Source: an uncultured Pseudomonadota bacterium (GTDB lineage Bacteria > Pseudomonadota > Gammaproteobacteria > Steroidobacterales > Steroidobacteraceae). Taken from it: a stretch of 64,000 bases of DNA. The notes under the pieces are model-generated. The model saw only the letters and a list, made by a program, of their open reading frames with translations, did no database searches and was not told the origin of the DNA. The stretch covers positions 1-64,000 of the forward strand of contig CAISEB010000038.1 in assembly GCA_903884235.1 (NCBI GenBank), given 5' to 3'. The translations under genes and the position numbers were made by a program. Shown one piece after another: positions 33,569 to 43,935 of the stretch (position 1 is the first letter of the stretch; every line of letters begins with the position of its first letter).

Positions 33569-33572
<4 letters not shown>
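32193..33572 (+). CDS. Amino acid permease, GABA-permease-like (APC/AAT family)
   Basis: 459 residues, about 12 transmembrane helices. TM1 contains the substrate-binding GIIGAGLFVGSS; ALGEMAVEMPQVRSFTEFARAGLG and AESEEPAKQVAKM are AAT-family marks. The pattern resembles GabP. A GABA role would fit the upstream PuuD pathway, which releases GABA, but other amino acids are possible. ATG at 32193. The stop overlaps the GTG of the aldehyde dehydrogenase gene, so the pair forms an operon. Confidence 0.85.
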
Positions 33573-34980
<1,408 letters not shown>

Positions 34981-35008
<28 letters not shown>

Positions 35009-35541
35009 GGCTCGGCGGCACGCCACGCGGCCGCGGTCTGCCCGTAGAGGTCGACGTCGTGGCCGACGGGCGCCGGCAGCGTCGCCCGCCCCAGCCGGTG
35101 CGACCCGAGTCGCCTGGCCAGCGCGATCGAGCGGACGTTGGCCGGATCGATGCAGTGGATGAAGTCGTCCCAGCCGAGCGCGTCGAGGGCCCAGTCGGTC
35201 GCGGCGATCGCCGCCTCGGCCGCGAGGCCGCGTCCCCAGACCTCGCGGTGGAGCCCCCAGCCGATCTCGTTGCCGGGCCAGCCCTCGGGCCGCCAGGGCC
35301 CGACCCGCCCGATCCAGCGACCGGTGGCGCGCTCGAGCACCGAGAACATCCCGAAGCCGTAGAGCCCCCAGGCGCCCGCCATCAGGCAGAACGCCCGCCA
35401 CGAGACCGCGCGCGGCTGCGCACCGCCGAGATGGCGGGTCGTCTCGGCGTCCGCGGCGAAGGCCACCCAGGCCTCGAAGTCCTCGGCCCTGGGCGGCCGC
35501 AGGACGAGCCGCGGCGTGACGAGCTCGGTCGTCAGAGCCAA
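34981..35541 (-). CDS. GNAT-family N-acetyltransferase
   Basis: 186 residues of the RimJ/RimL type: LVTPRLVLRPPRAEDFEAW at the start, WIGRVGPWRPEGWPGNEIGW, then the acetyl-CoA loop VWGRGLAAEAA and NVRSIALARRLG. The substrate is unknown. It has no ATG; TTG at 35541 overlaps the end of the GST gene by 10 nt, so coupling is likely (a CTG at 35535 is possible). The 3' end overlaps the convergent aldehyde dehydrogenase gene by 28 nt. Confidence 0.85.
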
Positions 35542-36164
35542 TCCGTCAGCCCTTCGCGGCGGTTGAGCTCCGCGAAGGAGGGCCGAGCCTTGAGCGCCGC
35601 GACGAAGCGCGCCACCGCCGGCCATTCCGTCGCCGGGCGCGGCATGGCGCGCGACCAGCGGGCCAGCATCCCGGCGTGGAAATCGACCGCGCTGGGGCCG
35701 TCCCCCGCCAGCCACGGGCCGTGGGCCGCGAGGTGCGCATCGATCCGGTCCCAGGCCGCCTCGATCCGGATCCGTGCCCGGTCCTGGACCGCCAGGATGG
35801 CGTCCGCCCCGGCCGGCTCGTCCGGGTAGAACCAGGCGCGATAGGCCGGCTGCAGCGTGTTGGCGAGGTGCAGCATCCACTGCAGGTACTGGACACGGGC
35901 CAGCGTGCCGACGGCCGGTGCGAGGCGCGCCGCCGGGTGCCGTTCGGCGAGCAGCAGCGCGAGGGCGGCCGCCTCGTACACCGGCCGGCCTTCGACGAGC
36001 ATCACGGGCACGACCCCGTTCGGGTTCAACTTCAGGTATTCCGGGGACTTCTGCTGCCCCGCGGCGCCATCGACGAGGCGCAGCTCGTGCGGGGCGCCGA
36101 TTTCCAGCAGGAGCCAGTGGACGACGAGGCTCGCCGCGCCGGGCATGTAGTACAGGGTGTACAT
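35532..36164 (-). CDS. Glutathione S-transferase family protein
   Basis: 210 residues. N-terminal thioredoxin fold: MYTLYYMPGAASLVVHWLL (the Ser is the likely glutathione activator, beta-class-like), NPNGVVPVMLVEG with the cis-Pro, and YEAAALALLLAERHP. The all-helical C-terminal domain ends in the N-capping motif GPSAVDFHAGM. Soluble detoxification-type enzyme. Start ATG with GGAG about 8 nt upstream. Confidence 0.9.
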   Translation of the reverse strand: MYTLYYMPGAASLVVHWLLLEIGAPHELRLVDGAAGQQKSPEYLKLNPNGVVPVMLVEGRPVYEAAALALLLAERHPAARLAPAVGTLARVQYLQWMLHLANTLQPAYRAWFYPDEPAGADAILAVQDRARIRIEAAWDRIDAHLAAHGPWLAGDGPSAVDFHAGMLARWSRAMPRPATEWPAVARFVAALKARPSFAELNRREGLTDWL

Positions 36165-36277
36165 CGGGTTCTCCGGGAGGGGGTCCAGGGCGGCGTCATT
36201 ATGCCGACTGGGCGGGCGGGCGCGGTCACGGCATAATGCCGCCCGCCCGGGCCCCGGCCCGACCTCCGAGCGTGCCG

Positions 36278-37360
36278 ATGTCCGCAGTCCCGACCGACCT
36301 GCCCGAAACGCCCCCGGCGACCCCCGCCGCCGCGTACAGCATCCCGCGGCTGCGCGAAGTGCTGTCGGCGTACTATCGCCGCTCGACCGCGCTCGCGTTC
36401 GTGCTGCTCGTCGCCGACATCGCGCTGTTCGGCGTCGCCGAATGGCTCGTCGCACGCAGCGGCTCGCTCGCCCTGCAGCTGCTCGGCGGCGTGCTTGCCA
36501 CGACCGCGATCGTGCGCCTGTTCATCATCGGCCACGACGCCTGCCACGGCAGCCTGACCGACCACGACCTGCTCAACAAGATCCTCGGCTGGATCGCGTT
36601 CCTGCCCTCGCTGACGCCGTACTCGCTGTGGCGCGTCGGTCACAACGTGGTGCACCACGGGTTCAACAACCTGAAGGGCCGCGATTTCGTCTGGGAGCCG
36701 CTCGATCCGTCCGAGTTCGCGGCGCTGTCGCCCGCGCGCCGGCTGCTGGAGCGCGTCTATCGCAGCGCCTTCGGACCGCTGCCGTACTACCTCATCGAGA
36801 TCTGGTGGAAGAAGCTCTACTTCCCCGGCAAGGCGCACGCACCGGGCAAGCGTGCCGAGTTCAAGTGGGATTCGACGCTGGTGACCGTGTTCGCGGCGCT
36901 GTGGGTCGCGGGGCTCGCGATCTACTCGCCCGCCGGCATCGGCGCGACCACGCTTGCCATCATCGTCGGCTTCGTGGCGCCGTTCCTGGTCTGGACCTGG
37001 ACCATCGGCTTCGTCGTCTACCTGCACCACACGCACCCGGACGTCGTCTGGTACGCCGACAAGAGCAGCTGGCTGAAGGCGCAGGGCATCCTGCACGGCA
37101 CCGTGCGCTACAAGATCCGCCCGTACTGGAACATCCTGCTGCACAACATCATGGAGCACGCCGCGCACCATCTCGACGCGCGCATCCCGCTCTATCGATT
37201 GAAGGCCGCGCAGGCCGAACTCGCCCGCCTCGTGCCGGACATCCCGGTCATCGAGCTGTCGATGCGCACGTACTGGCGCACCGTGCGCGAGTGCAAGCTG
37301 TTCGACTTCGAACGGCGCGTGTGGGTGACGTTCCAGGCCGCATCGCGCGGCCGGGCCTGA
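36278..37360 (+). CDS. Membrane fatty acid desaturase
   Basis: 360 residues, four or more membrane spans. Three histidine boxes bind the di-iron centre: HDACH (86-90), HNVVHH (122-127) and HAAHH near residue 294; an extra HHTH lies in VVYLHHTHPD. Similar to acyl-lipid omega-type desaturases, introducing a double bond into membrane fatty acids with ferredoxin or cytochrome as donor. ATG at 36278 is chosen ahead of a Pro-rich leader; translation further upstream has no membrane or conserved feature. Confidence 0.87.
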   Translation: MSAVPTDLPETPPATPAAAYSIPRLREVLSAYYRRSTALAFVLLVADIALFGVAEWLVARSGSLALQLLGGVLATTAIVRLFIIGHDACHGSLTDHDLLNKILGWIAFLPSLTPYSLWRVGHNVVHHGFNNLKGRDFVWEPLDPSEFAALSPARRLLERVYRSAFGPLPYYLIEIWWKKLYFPGKAHAPGKRAEFKWDSTLVTVFAALWVAGLAIYSPAGIGATTLAIIVGFVAPFLVWTWTIGFVVYLHHTHPDVVWYADKSSWLKAQGILHGTVRYKIRPYWNILLHNIMEHAAHHLDARIPLYRLKAAQAELARLVPDIPVIELSMRTYWRTVRECKLFDFERRVWVTFQAASRGRA

Positions 37361-37399
37361 TCCTCGGGGCGGCGCGTGGCGCCGCCCGGATCACCTTCC

Positions 37400-37999
37400 T
37401 CAGACGACCCGGCAGGCCTCGGCGAAGTCGAGCCGCGGGCTGCGCCCGTGCAGGTGACTGCGGTCGCCGTAGCCGAGGTTGCAGAGGAAGTTGCTGCGAT
37501 ACCGGCCGTCCGGGAAGAACGTCCGGTCGAGCAGCCCGGCATCGAACCCCGACATCGGGCCGCAGTCGAGCCCGAGCGCACGCGCCGCGATCATCAGGTA
37601 GCCGCCCTGCAGGCTGCTGTTGCGTCGCGCCGTCGACTCGATCAGCTCGGCGTTGCCCTCGAACCAGCTGCGCGCGTCGACGTGCGGAAAGGTCTTCGGC
37701 AGCAGGTCGTGAAAGCGCGTGTCGTACGCGACGATCACCGTCACCGGTGCCGCCATCGTCTTCTCGACATTGCCCTCGGCGAGCGCGGGCCTCAGCCGCT
37801 CCTTGCCGGCGGGGGTCGCGACGAACCAGAACCGGCCCGGCTGGCAGTTGGCGGACGTCGGCCCGAACTTCACGAGCGAGTACAGCTCCTGCAACAGCGC
37901 CGGCGCGACGGGCCGCGGCAGCCAGTGGCTGAACGTCCGCGCCTCGCCGTAGAGCTGCGCGAGCGCGGCGGGGTCGAGGCGGGTCTGGATCTCGCTCAT
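37400..37999 (-). CDS. Nitroreductase family protein, RutE/malonic semialdehyde reductase-like
   Basis: 199 residues. FMN-binding nitroreductase fold with the RutE-type marks: ARTFSHWLPRPVAPALLQELYSLVKFGPTSANCQPGRF at the start and QGGYLMIAARALGLDCGPMSGFDAGLLD in the middle. RutE reduces malonic semialdehyde in pyrimidine degradation, but no other rut genes are near, so another enal or nitro substrate is possible. Convergent with the desaturase gene, 39 nt apart. Confidence 0.87.
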   Translation of the reverse strand: MSEIQTRLDPAALAQLYGEARTFSHWLPRPVAPALLQELYSLVKFGPTSANCQPGRFWFVATPAGKERLRPALAEGNVEKTMAAPVTVIVAYDTRFHDLLPKTFPHVDARSWFEGNAELIESTARRNSSLQGGYLMIAARALGLDCGPMSGFDAGLLDRTFFPDGRYRSNFLCNLGYGDRSHLHGRSPRLDFAEACRVV

Positions 38000-38066
38000 C
38001 GTCTGTCTCCGGTGGTGCGTGGCGCCGGGCCCGCCGAGCCGGCCTCGGTCCGGCGCGCCGCGGCGT

Positions 38067-38897
38067 TCAGGGGGCGAGCCGCTCGCCATGCGCGTAGACG
38101 ACGTGCCGCCCGGGTCGCGCGAATCCCACGAGCGTGACGCCGAACCGCTCCGCCGAGCGGATCGCGAACGCGGTCGGCGCCGAGACCGCGACGACCGCGG
38201 CGATGCCGACCGTCGCCGCCTTCTGCACGATCTCGTAGCTCGCGCGGCTCGTGACCAGCGCATAGCCGGCGCCGAGGTCGTCCCCGGAGCGCACCAGCGA
38301 GCCGATCAGCTTGTCGAGCGCGTTGTGCCGGCCGACGTCCTCGCGCACGCGCACGAGCCCCTGGCCGGGCACCACCCACGCCGCGGCATGGATGCTGCCC
38401 GTGCGCGCGTTGAGCGCCTGGCCGGCACCGAGCGCGGCCAGCGCGGCGTGCAGTTCGCTCGCCGACACGCGCAGGCCGGCGCCGAGCGCCGCGGGGGCGC
38501 GGATCGCGTCGGCCAGCGACTCGGCGCCACACATGCCGCAGCCGGTGCGCCCGGTCAGGTTGCGGTGGCGATTGAGCAGCGCCGAGAAGCGCTGCGGGGC
38601 GATGTCGAGATCGACGATGAGGGCGTCCTCGACGCCGGTCACGGCGACCGAGCGGATCTCGCCGGGCGAGCCCACGATCTCCTCGCTGAGCGTGAAGCCG
38701 ACCGCGAGGTCCTCGAGGTCGGCCGGCGTCGCGAGCATCACGACGTGGTTGACGCCCTGGTACCGGAACTGGACCGGGCGCTCTTCCGCGACCTCGTCGG
38801 GCACGCGCTCGAGCCGTCCGGCCGTCCAGCGCTCGACCGACACGGTCGTGACGGGGGCGCGCCCGGGATCGGCTGGGGACGTCGGTGGGGTCGCCAA
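38067..38897 (-). CDS. fdhD: Formate dehydrogenase accessory sulfurtransferase
   Basis: 276 residues (E. coli FdhD 277). Transfers sulfur from IscS to the molybdenum cofactor for active formate dehydrogenase. The sulfur-carrying pair Cys120 and Cys123 lies in RTGCGMCGAESL, the same spacing as in E. coli. HVVMLATPADLEDLAVGFTLSEEIV and the C-terminal VGFARPGRHVVYAHGERL are family blocks. No formate dehydrogenase gene is in the window. It lies downstream of the tRNA-Met gene on the same strand. Confidence 0.95.
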   Translation of the reverse strand: MATPPTSPADPGRAPVTTVSVERWTAGRLERVPDEVAEERPVQFRYQGVNHVVMLATPADLEDLAVGFTLSEEIVGSPGEIRSVAVTGVEDALIVDLDIAPQRFSALLNRHRNLTGRTGCGMCGAESLADAIRAPAALGAGLRVSASELHAALAALGAGQALNARTGSIHAAAWVVPGQGLVRVREDVGRHNALDKLIGSLVRSGDDLGAGYALVTSRASYEIVQKAATVGIAAVVAVSAPTAFAIRSAERFGVTLVGFARPGRHVVYAHGERLAP

Positions 38898-38953
38898 GGA
38901 ATCCCTCTTGAGGCCATCGGCGTGGCGGCGCTGCTCGGGCGGCCGCGAAAAAC

Positions 38954-39030
38954 TGGTGGCTAGGGGGGGAATCGAACCCCCGACCCCGGGGTTATGAATC
39001 CCGTGCTCTAACCGGCTGAGCTACCTAGCC
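38954..39030 (-). tRNA. tRNA-Met (CAT), elongator type
   Basis: 77 nt with encoded CCA. Acceptor GGCTAGG/CCTAGCC, D-arm GCTC/GAGC, anticodon loop TTCATAA with CAT, T-arm GGGGG-TTCGATT-CCCCC. The 5' part GGCTAGGTAGCTCAG and GGTTAGAGCAC match elongator tRNA-Met rather than initiator or Ile2. The anticodon stem CGGGA/CCCCG has an A-C mismatch next to the loop. Confidence 0.93.
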
Positions 39031-39197
39031 AATTGAATTCGTTGGTGCCCCGGCCGCCCTGTACCAGGGTGGGCCTGACCGGTCATAACCCGGTCGACGA
39101 CGCCGCGAATCCGCCCCGCGAGGCGGGCGCGCAGTCTAGCCAAGAGCGCCGCGTCTGTCTAAGAGATAGTGCGGGCGGCGTCGGTACCGGGCCGAAG

Positions 39198-39274
39198 TGG
39201 TGGCTGGAGCGGGAAGCGAACCCGCGGCCCCGCGGTGATGAATCCCGCCCACCAACCGGCGGAGCGACCTGGCC
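39198..39274 (-). pseudogene. Decayed tRNA-Met copy (CAT)
   Basis: Exactly 77 nt and alignable without gaps to the tRNA-Met at 38954-39030, including CCA, the CAT anticodon and the intact T-stem length. Mismatches break the acceptor (positions 4 and 5), the D-stem (two of four pairs) and the anticodon stem (two of five); T-loop A58 is changed to C. The T-stem is covaried (GCGGG/CCCGC). Probably a non-functional duplicate. The rest of 39031-39318 has no gene I can support. Confidence 0.8.
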
Positions 39275-39318
39275 GGGCGTCGTGGCGGCGCGCCCTCGGG
39301 GCGCGCCGCCAGCGAGCG

Positions 39319-41334
39319 TCAGAAGTGCTGGACCCAGGCGAGCTGGGAATTGATCGCGTTGACGCCGTCCCCGAGGATCACGAGCTTGTCCGTCGACACC
39401 GCGTAGATCACGAGGTCCGTGCCGCCGAACAGGTTGCGCGTGACCGCCGCGACCATGCGTCCGGTGTTCGGGTCGATCGCGTAGCTGCCGGTCAGGTTGC
39501 CACCGATGGTGCCGCTCTGGAACAGCAGCTGCGGCGCGAGCGTGATCGGCGACGTGGAACCGGCGTAGAGCGTCCCACCCACGTAGTAGGCCGTCGGGAA
39601 CGTCGTGAACGGCGTGCCCACCTGCTGCTCGAGGATGCCGAAGTTGCTGGCGAGGCTCGAGGGCTCGAGCACGAACCCGCCGCCCACGCCGTCCGCGTAG
39701 AGCACGAACTGGCGGGTACCCGAGGCGCTCGTGACCGCGAGCGTGCCGCGGCCGGTCGCATCGACCGTGTACGGCATCGCCGTGTAGGTCGTGCTGACGA
39801 GGGTCGTCGAACGATCGGTGGTGTCGAGCGCTACGTTGACGGTGCCAGTGCCCCCGGTCGCCGCCGACGCGGACAGGCGACCCACGGCCATCGTCGCCAC
39901 CGGCACGCCGTTGGTCAGCGAGGAGCCCCACAGGCTGAGGATCGCCGGCTGGGTGAACGTGGTCGCATCCAGGGTGCCGGCGCCGGTCTGGCGATGCATG
40001 CGACCGGCGACGCGGGTCGTCGCGGTGCTCGAATCGGCGCTGACGACGTACGCATGGCTCGCATCGAGTACGTAGTACGCGACCGGCAGCGACAGCGTGC
40101 CGAGCGTCAGCGTGCCGCTGCCGCGGCCGTTGGCATCCGGCGCGCCCAGCGTTCCGGCCAGGGTCCCGCCGGCGACCGGCGTCGCCTCGTTGTCGTCGCC
40201 GAGGCCGGCGCTCAGCACGCCGCCCGCGGACAGCGTGAAGCGGCCGGTGACACCGAGCCGGGCGTCGGTCGGACCGTTGCCGAGCAGGCCGAGGACATAG
40301 TCGCCCGCGACGGCCGCGCCGGTGAACGCCGTCGCGTCCTGCTGGGAGAACGGCGCGGAACCGACCACGCCCGTGCCGTCGTTCTCCTGCATCTGGCCGG
40401 CCTTCAGCGAGCTGACCACGCCGTAGTCGTACTGCTCGACGCCGGCGGAGCTCGTCAGCTGCAGCGTGCCGCGGTTCTGCGTCAGCGTCGTGCAGACCCC
40501 GGAGGTGACCACCGTGGCGGCGTGCCCGGTCGTCGCGTCCTTGTAGTCCTCGATGCCGCTCACCGTGCCGTCGCCGGCGACGGTGAAGCTGCCGGCGCGG
40601 ACCACGGGCTTGCCCGACTTGAAGCCCGTGAACAGGTAGGCGAAGCGGCCGTTGAGCAGGCAGGCGGTCTGGGGGTTGACGACCAGGGTCAGCGTGGCCG
40701 ATGCGGTGCGCGTCGGGGACGCGCTGTCGGTCGCGGTCAGCGTGAAGGTCGAGGTGCCGATCGCCGTCGGCGTGCCGGAAATGGCGATCTGCGCGGTCGT
40801 GCTGCCGTTGAGCGCGAGGCCCGCCGGCAACGTGCCGTTGCTGACGGTCCAGGTGTACGGGGCCGTGCCGCCCGCGAGGTTGATGTAGGTGACGTAGAGG
40901 ACGTTCTGGTTGGCCGGGAACAGGACCGGGGCCGGAATGACCGGCGTGCCGTTCACGGTGAGCGTCACCGCGGACGCCTTGGTCGTATCGGAGATCGACG
41001 TCGCGGTCAGCGTGGCGAACACGGACCCGGTGACGCCGGTCGGCGCGAGGTAGATGGCCTTGCCCGTGTCGGAGCTCTGCAGCGTGCCGTCGCCGACCAG
41101 CGTCCAGGTCACGCCCTTGTTGGCGGGGTCGTTGGACACCGTCGCGTCGATCTCGGCCGTCGCGCCCTCGGCGACCAGCGTGGTCGCCGTCGGCGAGGTC
41201 AGCGAGACGCCGATACCGACGCCGACGGCGGTGGACGCGCCTGTGCTGCCACCGCCACAGGCCGCGAGCACCAAGGCGCAGAGGACCACCGCAAGGCGGA
41301 CCGGGGATGCATTCTTCACTGGCATTCCTCGCAT
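39319..41334 (-). CDS. Large Ig-like-domain lipoprotein
   Basis: 671 residues. Lipobox LVLAAC directly after a hydrophobic signal, then GGGSTG. Residues about 40-130 resemble a BIG2-type Ig domain (VTWTLVGDGTLQSSDTGKAIYLAPTGVTGSV); 130-220 is a cadherin/putative-Ig module (ISGTPTAIGTSTFTLTATDSASPTRTASATLTL). The remainder is repeated beta-rich modules that begin GSFTVAGDGTVSGIEDY or GRFTLSAGGVLSAG. Thr, Ala and Gly dominate. Probably a surface or periplasmic protein of unknown function. Start ATG 41334 or 41325 are both possible. Confidence 0.75.
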   Translation of the reverse strand: MRGMPVKNASPVRLAVVLCALVLAACGGGSTGASTAVGVGIGVSLTSPTATTLVAEGATAEIDATVSNDPANKGVTWTLVGDGTLQSSDTGKAIYLAPTGVTGSVFATLTATSISDTTKASAVTLTVNGTPVIPAPVLFPANQNVLYVTYINLAGGTAPYTWTVSNGTLPAGLALNGSTTAQIAISGTPTAIGTSTFTLTATDSASPTRTASATLTLVVNPQTACLLNGRFAYLFTGFKSGKPVVRAGSFTVAGDGTVSGIEDYKDATTGHAATVVTSGVCTTLTQNRGTLQLTSSAGVEQYDYGVVSSLKAGQMQENDGTGVVGSAPFSQQDATAFTGAAVAGDYVLGLLGNGPTDARLGVTGRFTLSAGGVLSAGLGDDNEATPVAGGTLAGTLGAPDANGRGSGTLTLGTLSLPVAYYVLDASHAYVVSADSSTATTRVAGRMHRQTGAGTLDATTFTQPAILSLWGSSLTNGVPVATMAVGRLSASAATGGTGTVNVALDTTDRSTTLVSTTYTAMPYTVDATGRGTLAVTSASGTRQFVLYADGVGGGFVLEPSSLASNFGILEQQVGTPFTTFPTAYYVGGTLYAGSTSPITLAPQLLFQSGTIGGNLTGSYAIDPNTGRMVAAVTRNLFGGTDLVIYAVSTDKLVILGDGVNAINSQLAWVQHF

Positions 41335-41377
41335 CGATCGTGGCGAACAGGCGCGCAGAGCATAGCGCCCGGCCGCG

Positions 41378-42469
41378 TCAGACGTTGAACCTAAAGTGCA
41401 TGACATCGCCTTCTCGGACCAGGTATTCCTTGCCCTCGAGGCGCATCTTGCCCGCCTCGCGGGCCCCGCCCTCGCCCTTGAATGCGATGTAGTCGTCGTA
41501 GCCGATGACCTCGGCGCGGATGAACCCGCGCTCGAAGTCGGTGTGGATCACGCCGGCCGCCTGGGGGGCGGTGGCGCCGCGCTTGACCGTCCACGCACGG
41601 GTCTCCTTCGGACCCACCGTGAAGTAGGTCTGCAGGCCGAGGAGCGTGTAGGCGGCGCGGATCACCCGGTTGAGACCGGGCTCGTCGAGCCCGAGTTCCG
41701 TCAGGAACTCGGTCCGGTCGGCATCCTCGAGCTGCGCGATCTCGGACTCAATGGCCGCACAGACGGCGACCACCTGGGCCCCCTCGGTGGCCGCGAGCGC
41801 CTCGACCGTCGCCAGCAGCGGATTGTCGTGGAAACCCGATTCGTCGACGTTCGCGACATAAAGGACGGGCTTCATCGTCAGGAGCTGGAGTTCGCGGACG
41901 ATCACGCGCTCCTGGTCATCGAGGCGGACGGCGCGCGCGGGGGTGCCTTCATTCAGCGCGTCGCGGACCCGGCGGATGATGTCGCGGGCCCGGATCGCAT
42001 CCTTGTCCTGGGCCTTGGCTGCCTTCTCGGCCCGCGCGAGGCCCTTTTCGGCCGTATCGAGGTCGGCAAGCGCGAGTTCGGTGTTGATCGTCTCGATGTC
42101 CGCGAGCGGGTTGACGCCGCCGGCGACGTGGATGACGTCCGGATCCTCGAAGCAGCGCACCACGTGCGTGATCGCGTCGACCTCGCGGATGTGGGCGAGG
42201 AACTTGTTGCCGAGGCCCTCGCCTTCGGCGGCGCCCTTGACGATGCCGGCGATGTCGACGAACTCGACCGTGGTCGGCAGGATCCGCTCGGAGTTCGCGA
42301 TCGTGCACAGCGCCTGCAGTCGCGGGTCCGGCATCGGCACGACGCCGACGTTCGGATCGATCGTGCAGAACGGGTAGTTCTCCGCAGGAATCTGCGCGCG
42401 CGTCAGCGCGTTGAAGAGGGTCGACTTGCCGACGTTGGGCAGGCCGACGATGCCACACTTGATTCCCAC
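41378..42469 (-). CDS. ychF: Redox-regulated ribosome-binding ATPase YchF (OLA1 family)
   Basis: 363 residues. [20 protein letters not shown] holds the P-loop at the start; G3 is [20 protein letters not shown]; the NVDE motif in [10 protein letters not shown] replaces NKxD and explains ATP preference. The C-terminal TGS-like domain carries [26 protein letters not shown]. It binds 70S ribosomes and ATP. GTG start with AGGGAG 6 nt upstream; the start overlaps the pth stop by one base (TAGTG). Confidence 0.96.
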   Translation of the reverse strand: MGIKCGIVGLPNVGKSTLFNALTRAQIPAENYPFCTIDPNVGVVPMPDPRLQALCTIANSERILPTTVEFVDIAGIVKGAAEGEGLGNKFLAHIREVDAITHVVRCFEDPDVIHVAGGVNPLADIETINTELALADLDTAEKGLARAEKAAKAQDKDAIRARDIIRRVRDALNEGTPARAVRLDDQERVIVRELQLLTMKPVLYVANVDESGFHDNPLLATVEALAATEGAQVVAVCAAIESEIAQLEDADRTEFLTELGLDEPGLNRVIRAAYTLLGLQTYFTVGPKETRAWTVKRGATAPQAAGVIHTDFERGFIRAEVIGYDDYIAFKGEGGAREAGKMRLEGKEYLVREGDVMHFRFNV

Positions 42470-43068
42470 TATTGCTCCCTGGCCGCCGGCGTCCGCCGGT
42501 GCAGCCCGTTCATGACCTTTTCCGCGCCGTCGACGAGGATCCGCGGAATCGCCGCCGCCGCCGCATCGACCGCGTCGTCGAGCAGCATCTGCTCGGATGC
42601 CGGGGCGCGCTTGAGCACGTAGTCGATGACCTCGCCGCGCGCCGCGGGATGGCCGATGCCGAGCCGCAGCCGCCAGAACCCGTCGCCGAGCTGGGTGATG
42701 ATGTCCTTGAGTCCGTTGTGACCGCCCGAACCCCCACCCTGCTTCAGGCGAGTCGCGCCGACCGGCAGGTCGAGTTCGTCGTGCACCACCAGCGTCTCGC
42801 CCGGGGCGATGCGCAGGTATTCCGTCAGCGCCCGGACCGACTGGCCGCTGCGGTTCATGTAGGTTGTCGGCTTCAGCAGCCACACCTCCCGCTCGGAGAG
42901 CACGATGCGGCCGACGTCACCGTGGTAGCGCGCGTGCGGGCGCAGCGAACCGCCGGCCTTCGCCGCGAGCCGGTCCACGCACCAGAACCCGGCGTTGTGC
43001 CGGGTGTCCGCGTGTTCTGGCCCCGGATTGCCGAGGCCGACGATGAGCTTGAGCGAGAGGCCCGCCAT
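42469..43068 (-). CDS. pth: Peptidyl-tRNA hydrolase
   Basis: 199 residues. Cleaves peptidyl-tRNA released from stalled ribosomes. [22 protein letters not shown] carries the catalytic His and the conserved Asn; [24 protein letters not shown] and [11 protein letters not shown] are the substrate-binding blocks. Start ATG after a short N-terminal MAGLS. Lies between rplY and ychF, the usual gammaproteobacterial order. Confidence 0.97.
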   Translation of the reverse strand: MAGLSLKLIVGLGNPGPEHADTRHNAGFWCVDRLAAKAGGSLRPHARYHGDVGRIVLSEREVWLLKPTTYMNRSGQSVRALTEYLRIAPGETLVVHDELDLPVGATRLKQGGGSGGHNGLKDIITQLGDGFWRLRLGIGHPAARGEVIDYVLKRAPASEQMLLDDAVDAAAAAIPRILVDGAEKVMNGLHRRTPAAREQ

Positions 43069-43092
43069 GAGCGTGACGCGTCACCGCCGCCG

Positions 43093-43133
43093 GCCGCCGG
43101 GCCCCGCCCCGACACGGGCGCGGGTCCGGCGGC
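43093..43133 (-). terminator. GC-rich stem-loop between rplY and pth
   Basis: GCCGCCGGGCCC pairs with GGGTCCGGCGGC (one G-T pair) around an 18-nt loop. No T-tract. It may attenuate read-through from rplY or be an RNA-processing hairpin. Confidence 0.35.
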
Positions 43134-43149
43134 GGCAGCGCGGGACGCC

Positions 43150-43842
43150 TTACTTCTTGGCGTCCTTCTTCGGCTCTTCCTTCTTCGCGTCGCCCTTCTT
43201 GTCGGCAGCCGCCGCAGGCGCCGCAGCCGCCTCGGCCACAGCCGCCACCGGGACCTCGGCTTCCTCGGCACGCAGCGCGTGCACCGCGACGACGACCGGG
43301 TTCTTGCCGGCCTCCGCCTCGACCGACAGCACGCCCGCGGGCAGCTTGATGTCGGACAGGTGCAGCGAGTCGTTGAGGTTCAGGCCCGACACGTCGACCG
43401 TCAGGAACTCCGGCAGGTCCTTCGGCAGGCACTCGACCACGAGCTCGTTCTTCAGGTGCGACATCATGCCGCCCGAAGTCTTGATGCCCGGCGCCGCCGC
43501 TTCGCCGACGAAGTGCAGCGGGACCGACAGGCGGATCTTCTCGTCCTCATAGACGCGCTGCAGGTCGACGTGGACGATCTGGTTCTTCCACGGGTGACGC
43601 TGCACGTCGCGCAGCAGCGCGGCCTGCGTCTGGTCGCCCACCTTCAGCTGCATGATCGACGAGTAGAACTTCTCGTTCTCGAGCGCCAGCTGCAGCTTGT
43701 TGTGGTCGAGCGACAGGGCGCGCGGATCGCGCTTGCCGCCATAGAGGATCGCCGGAACGCGTCCAGCGTGACGCAGGCGGCGGCTCGCACCCTTCCCCTG
43801 GTCATTGCGGAACTCCGCGATCAGTTCAAAAGAGGTCTTCAT
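43150..43842 (-). CDS. rplY: 50S ribosomal protein L25 (Ctc form)
   Basis: 230 residues: the N-terminal 5S-rRNA-binding L25 domain (about 1-95, RNDQGKGASRRLRHAGRVPAI) followed by the TL5/CTC C-terminal beta domain and an Ala/Lys-rich tail that is probably disordered. Three ATG codons occur in tandem after AAGGAG; the third (43842) has a 6-nt spacing and is preferred, the first (43848) would touch the ribosome site. Downstream of prs on the same strand. Confidence 0.94.
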   Translation of the reverse strand: MKTSFELIAEFRNDQGKGASRRLRHAGRVPAILYGGKRDPRALSLDHNKLQLALENEKFYSSIMQLKVGDQTQAALLRDVQRHPWKNQIVHVDLQRVYEDEKIRLSVPLHFVGEAAAPGIKTSGGMMSHLKNELVVECLPKDLPEFLTVDVSGLNLNDSLHLSDIKLPAGVLSVEAEAGKNPVVVAVHALRAEEAEVPVAAVAEAAAAPAAAADKKGDAKKEEPKKDAKK

Positions 43843-43935
43843 CATCATCTCCTTCAGAAAGAGACCGGGCGTCCCGCGACCAAGAACATCCCGGCTCTGC
43901 TAGCGCCCCGCGACACCGCGCCGCGAGGCAAAAAA

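Noticed and set aside
39198-39274. Second functional tRNA-Met
   Set aside because: Too many broken pairs in three stems and loss of T-loop A58; annotated as a pseudogene instead.
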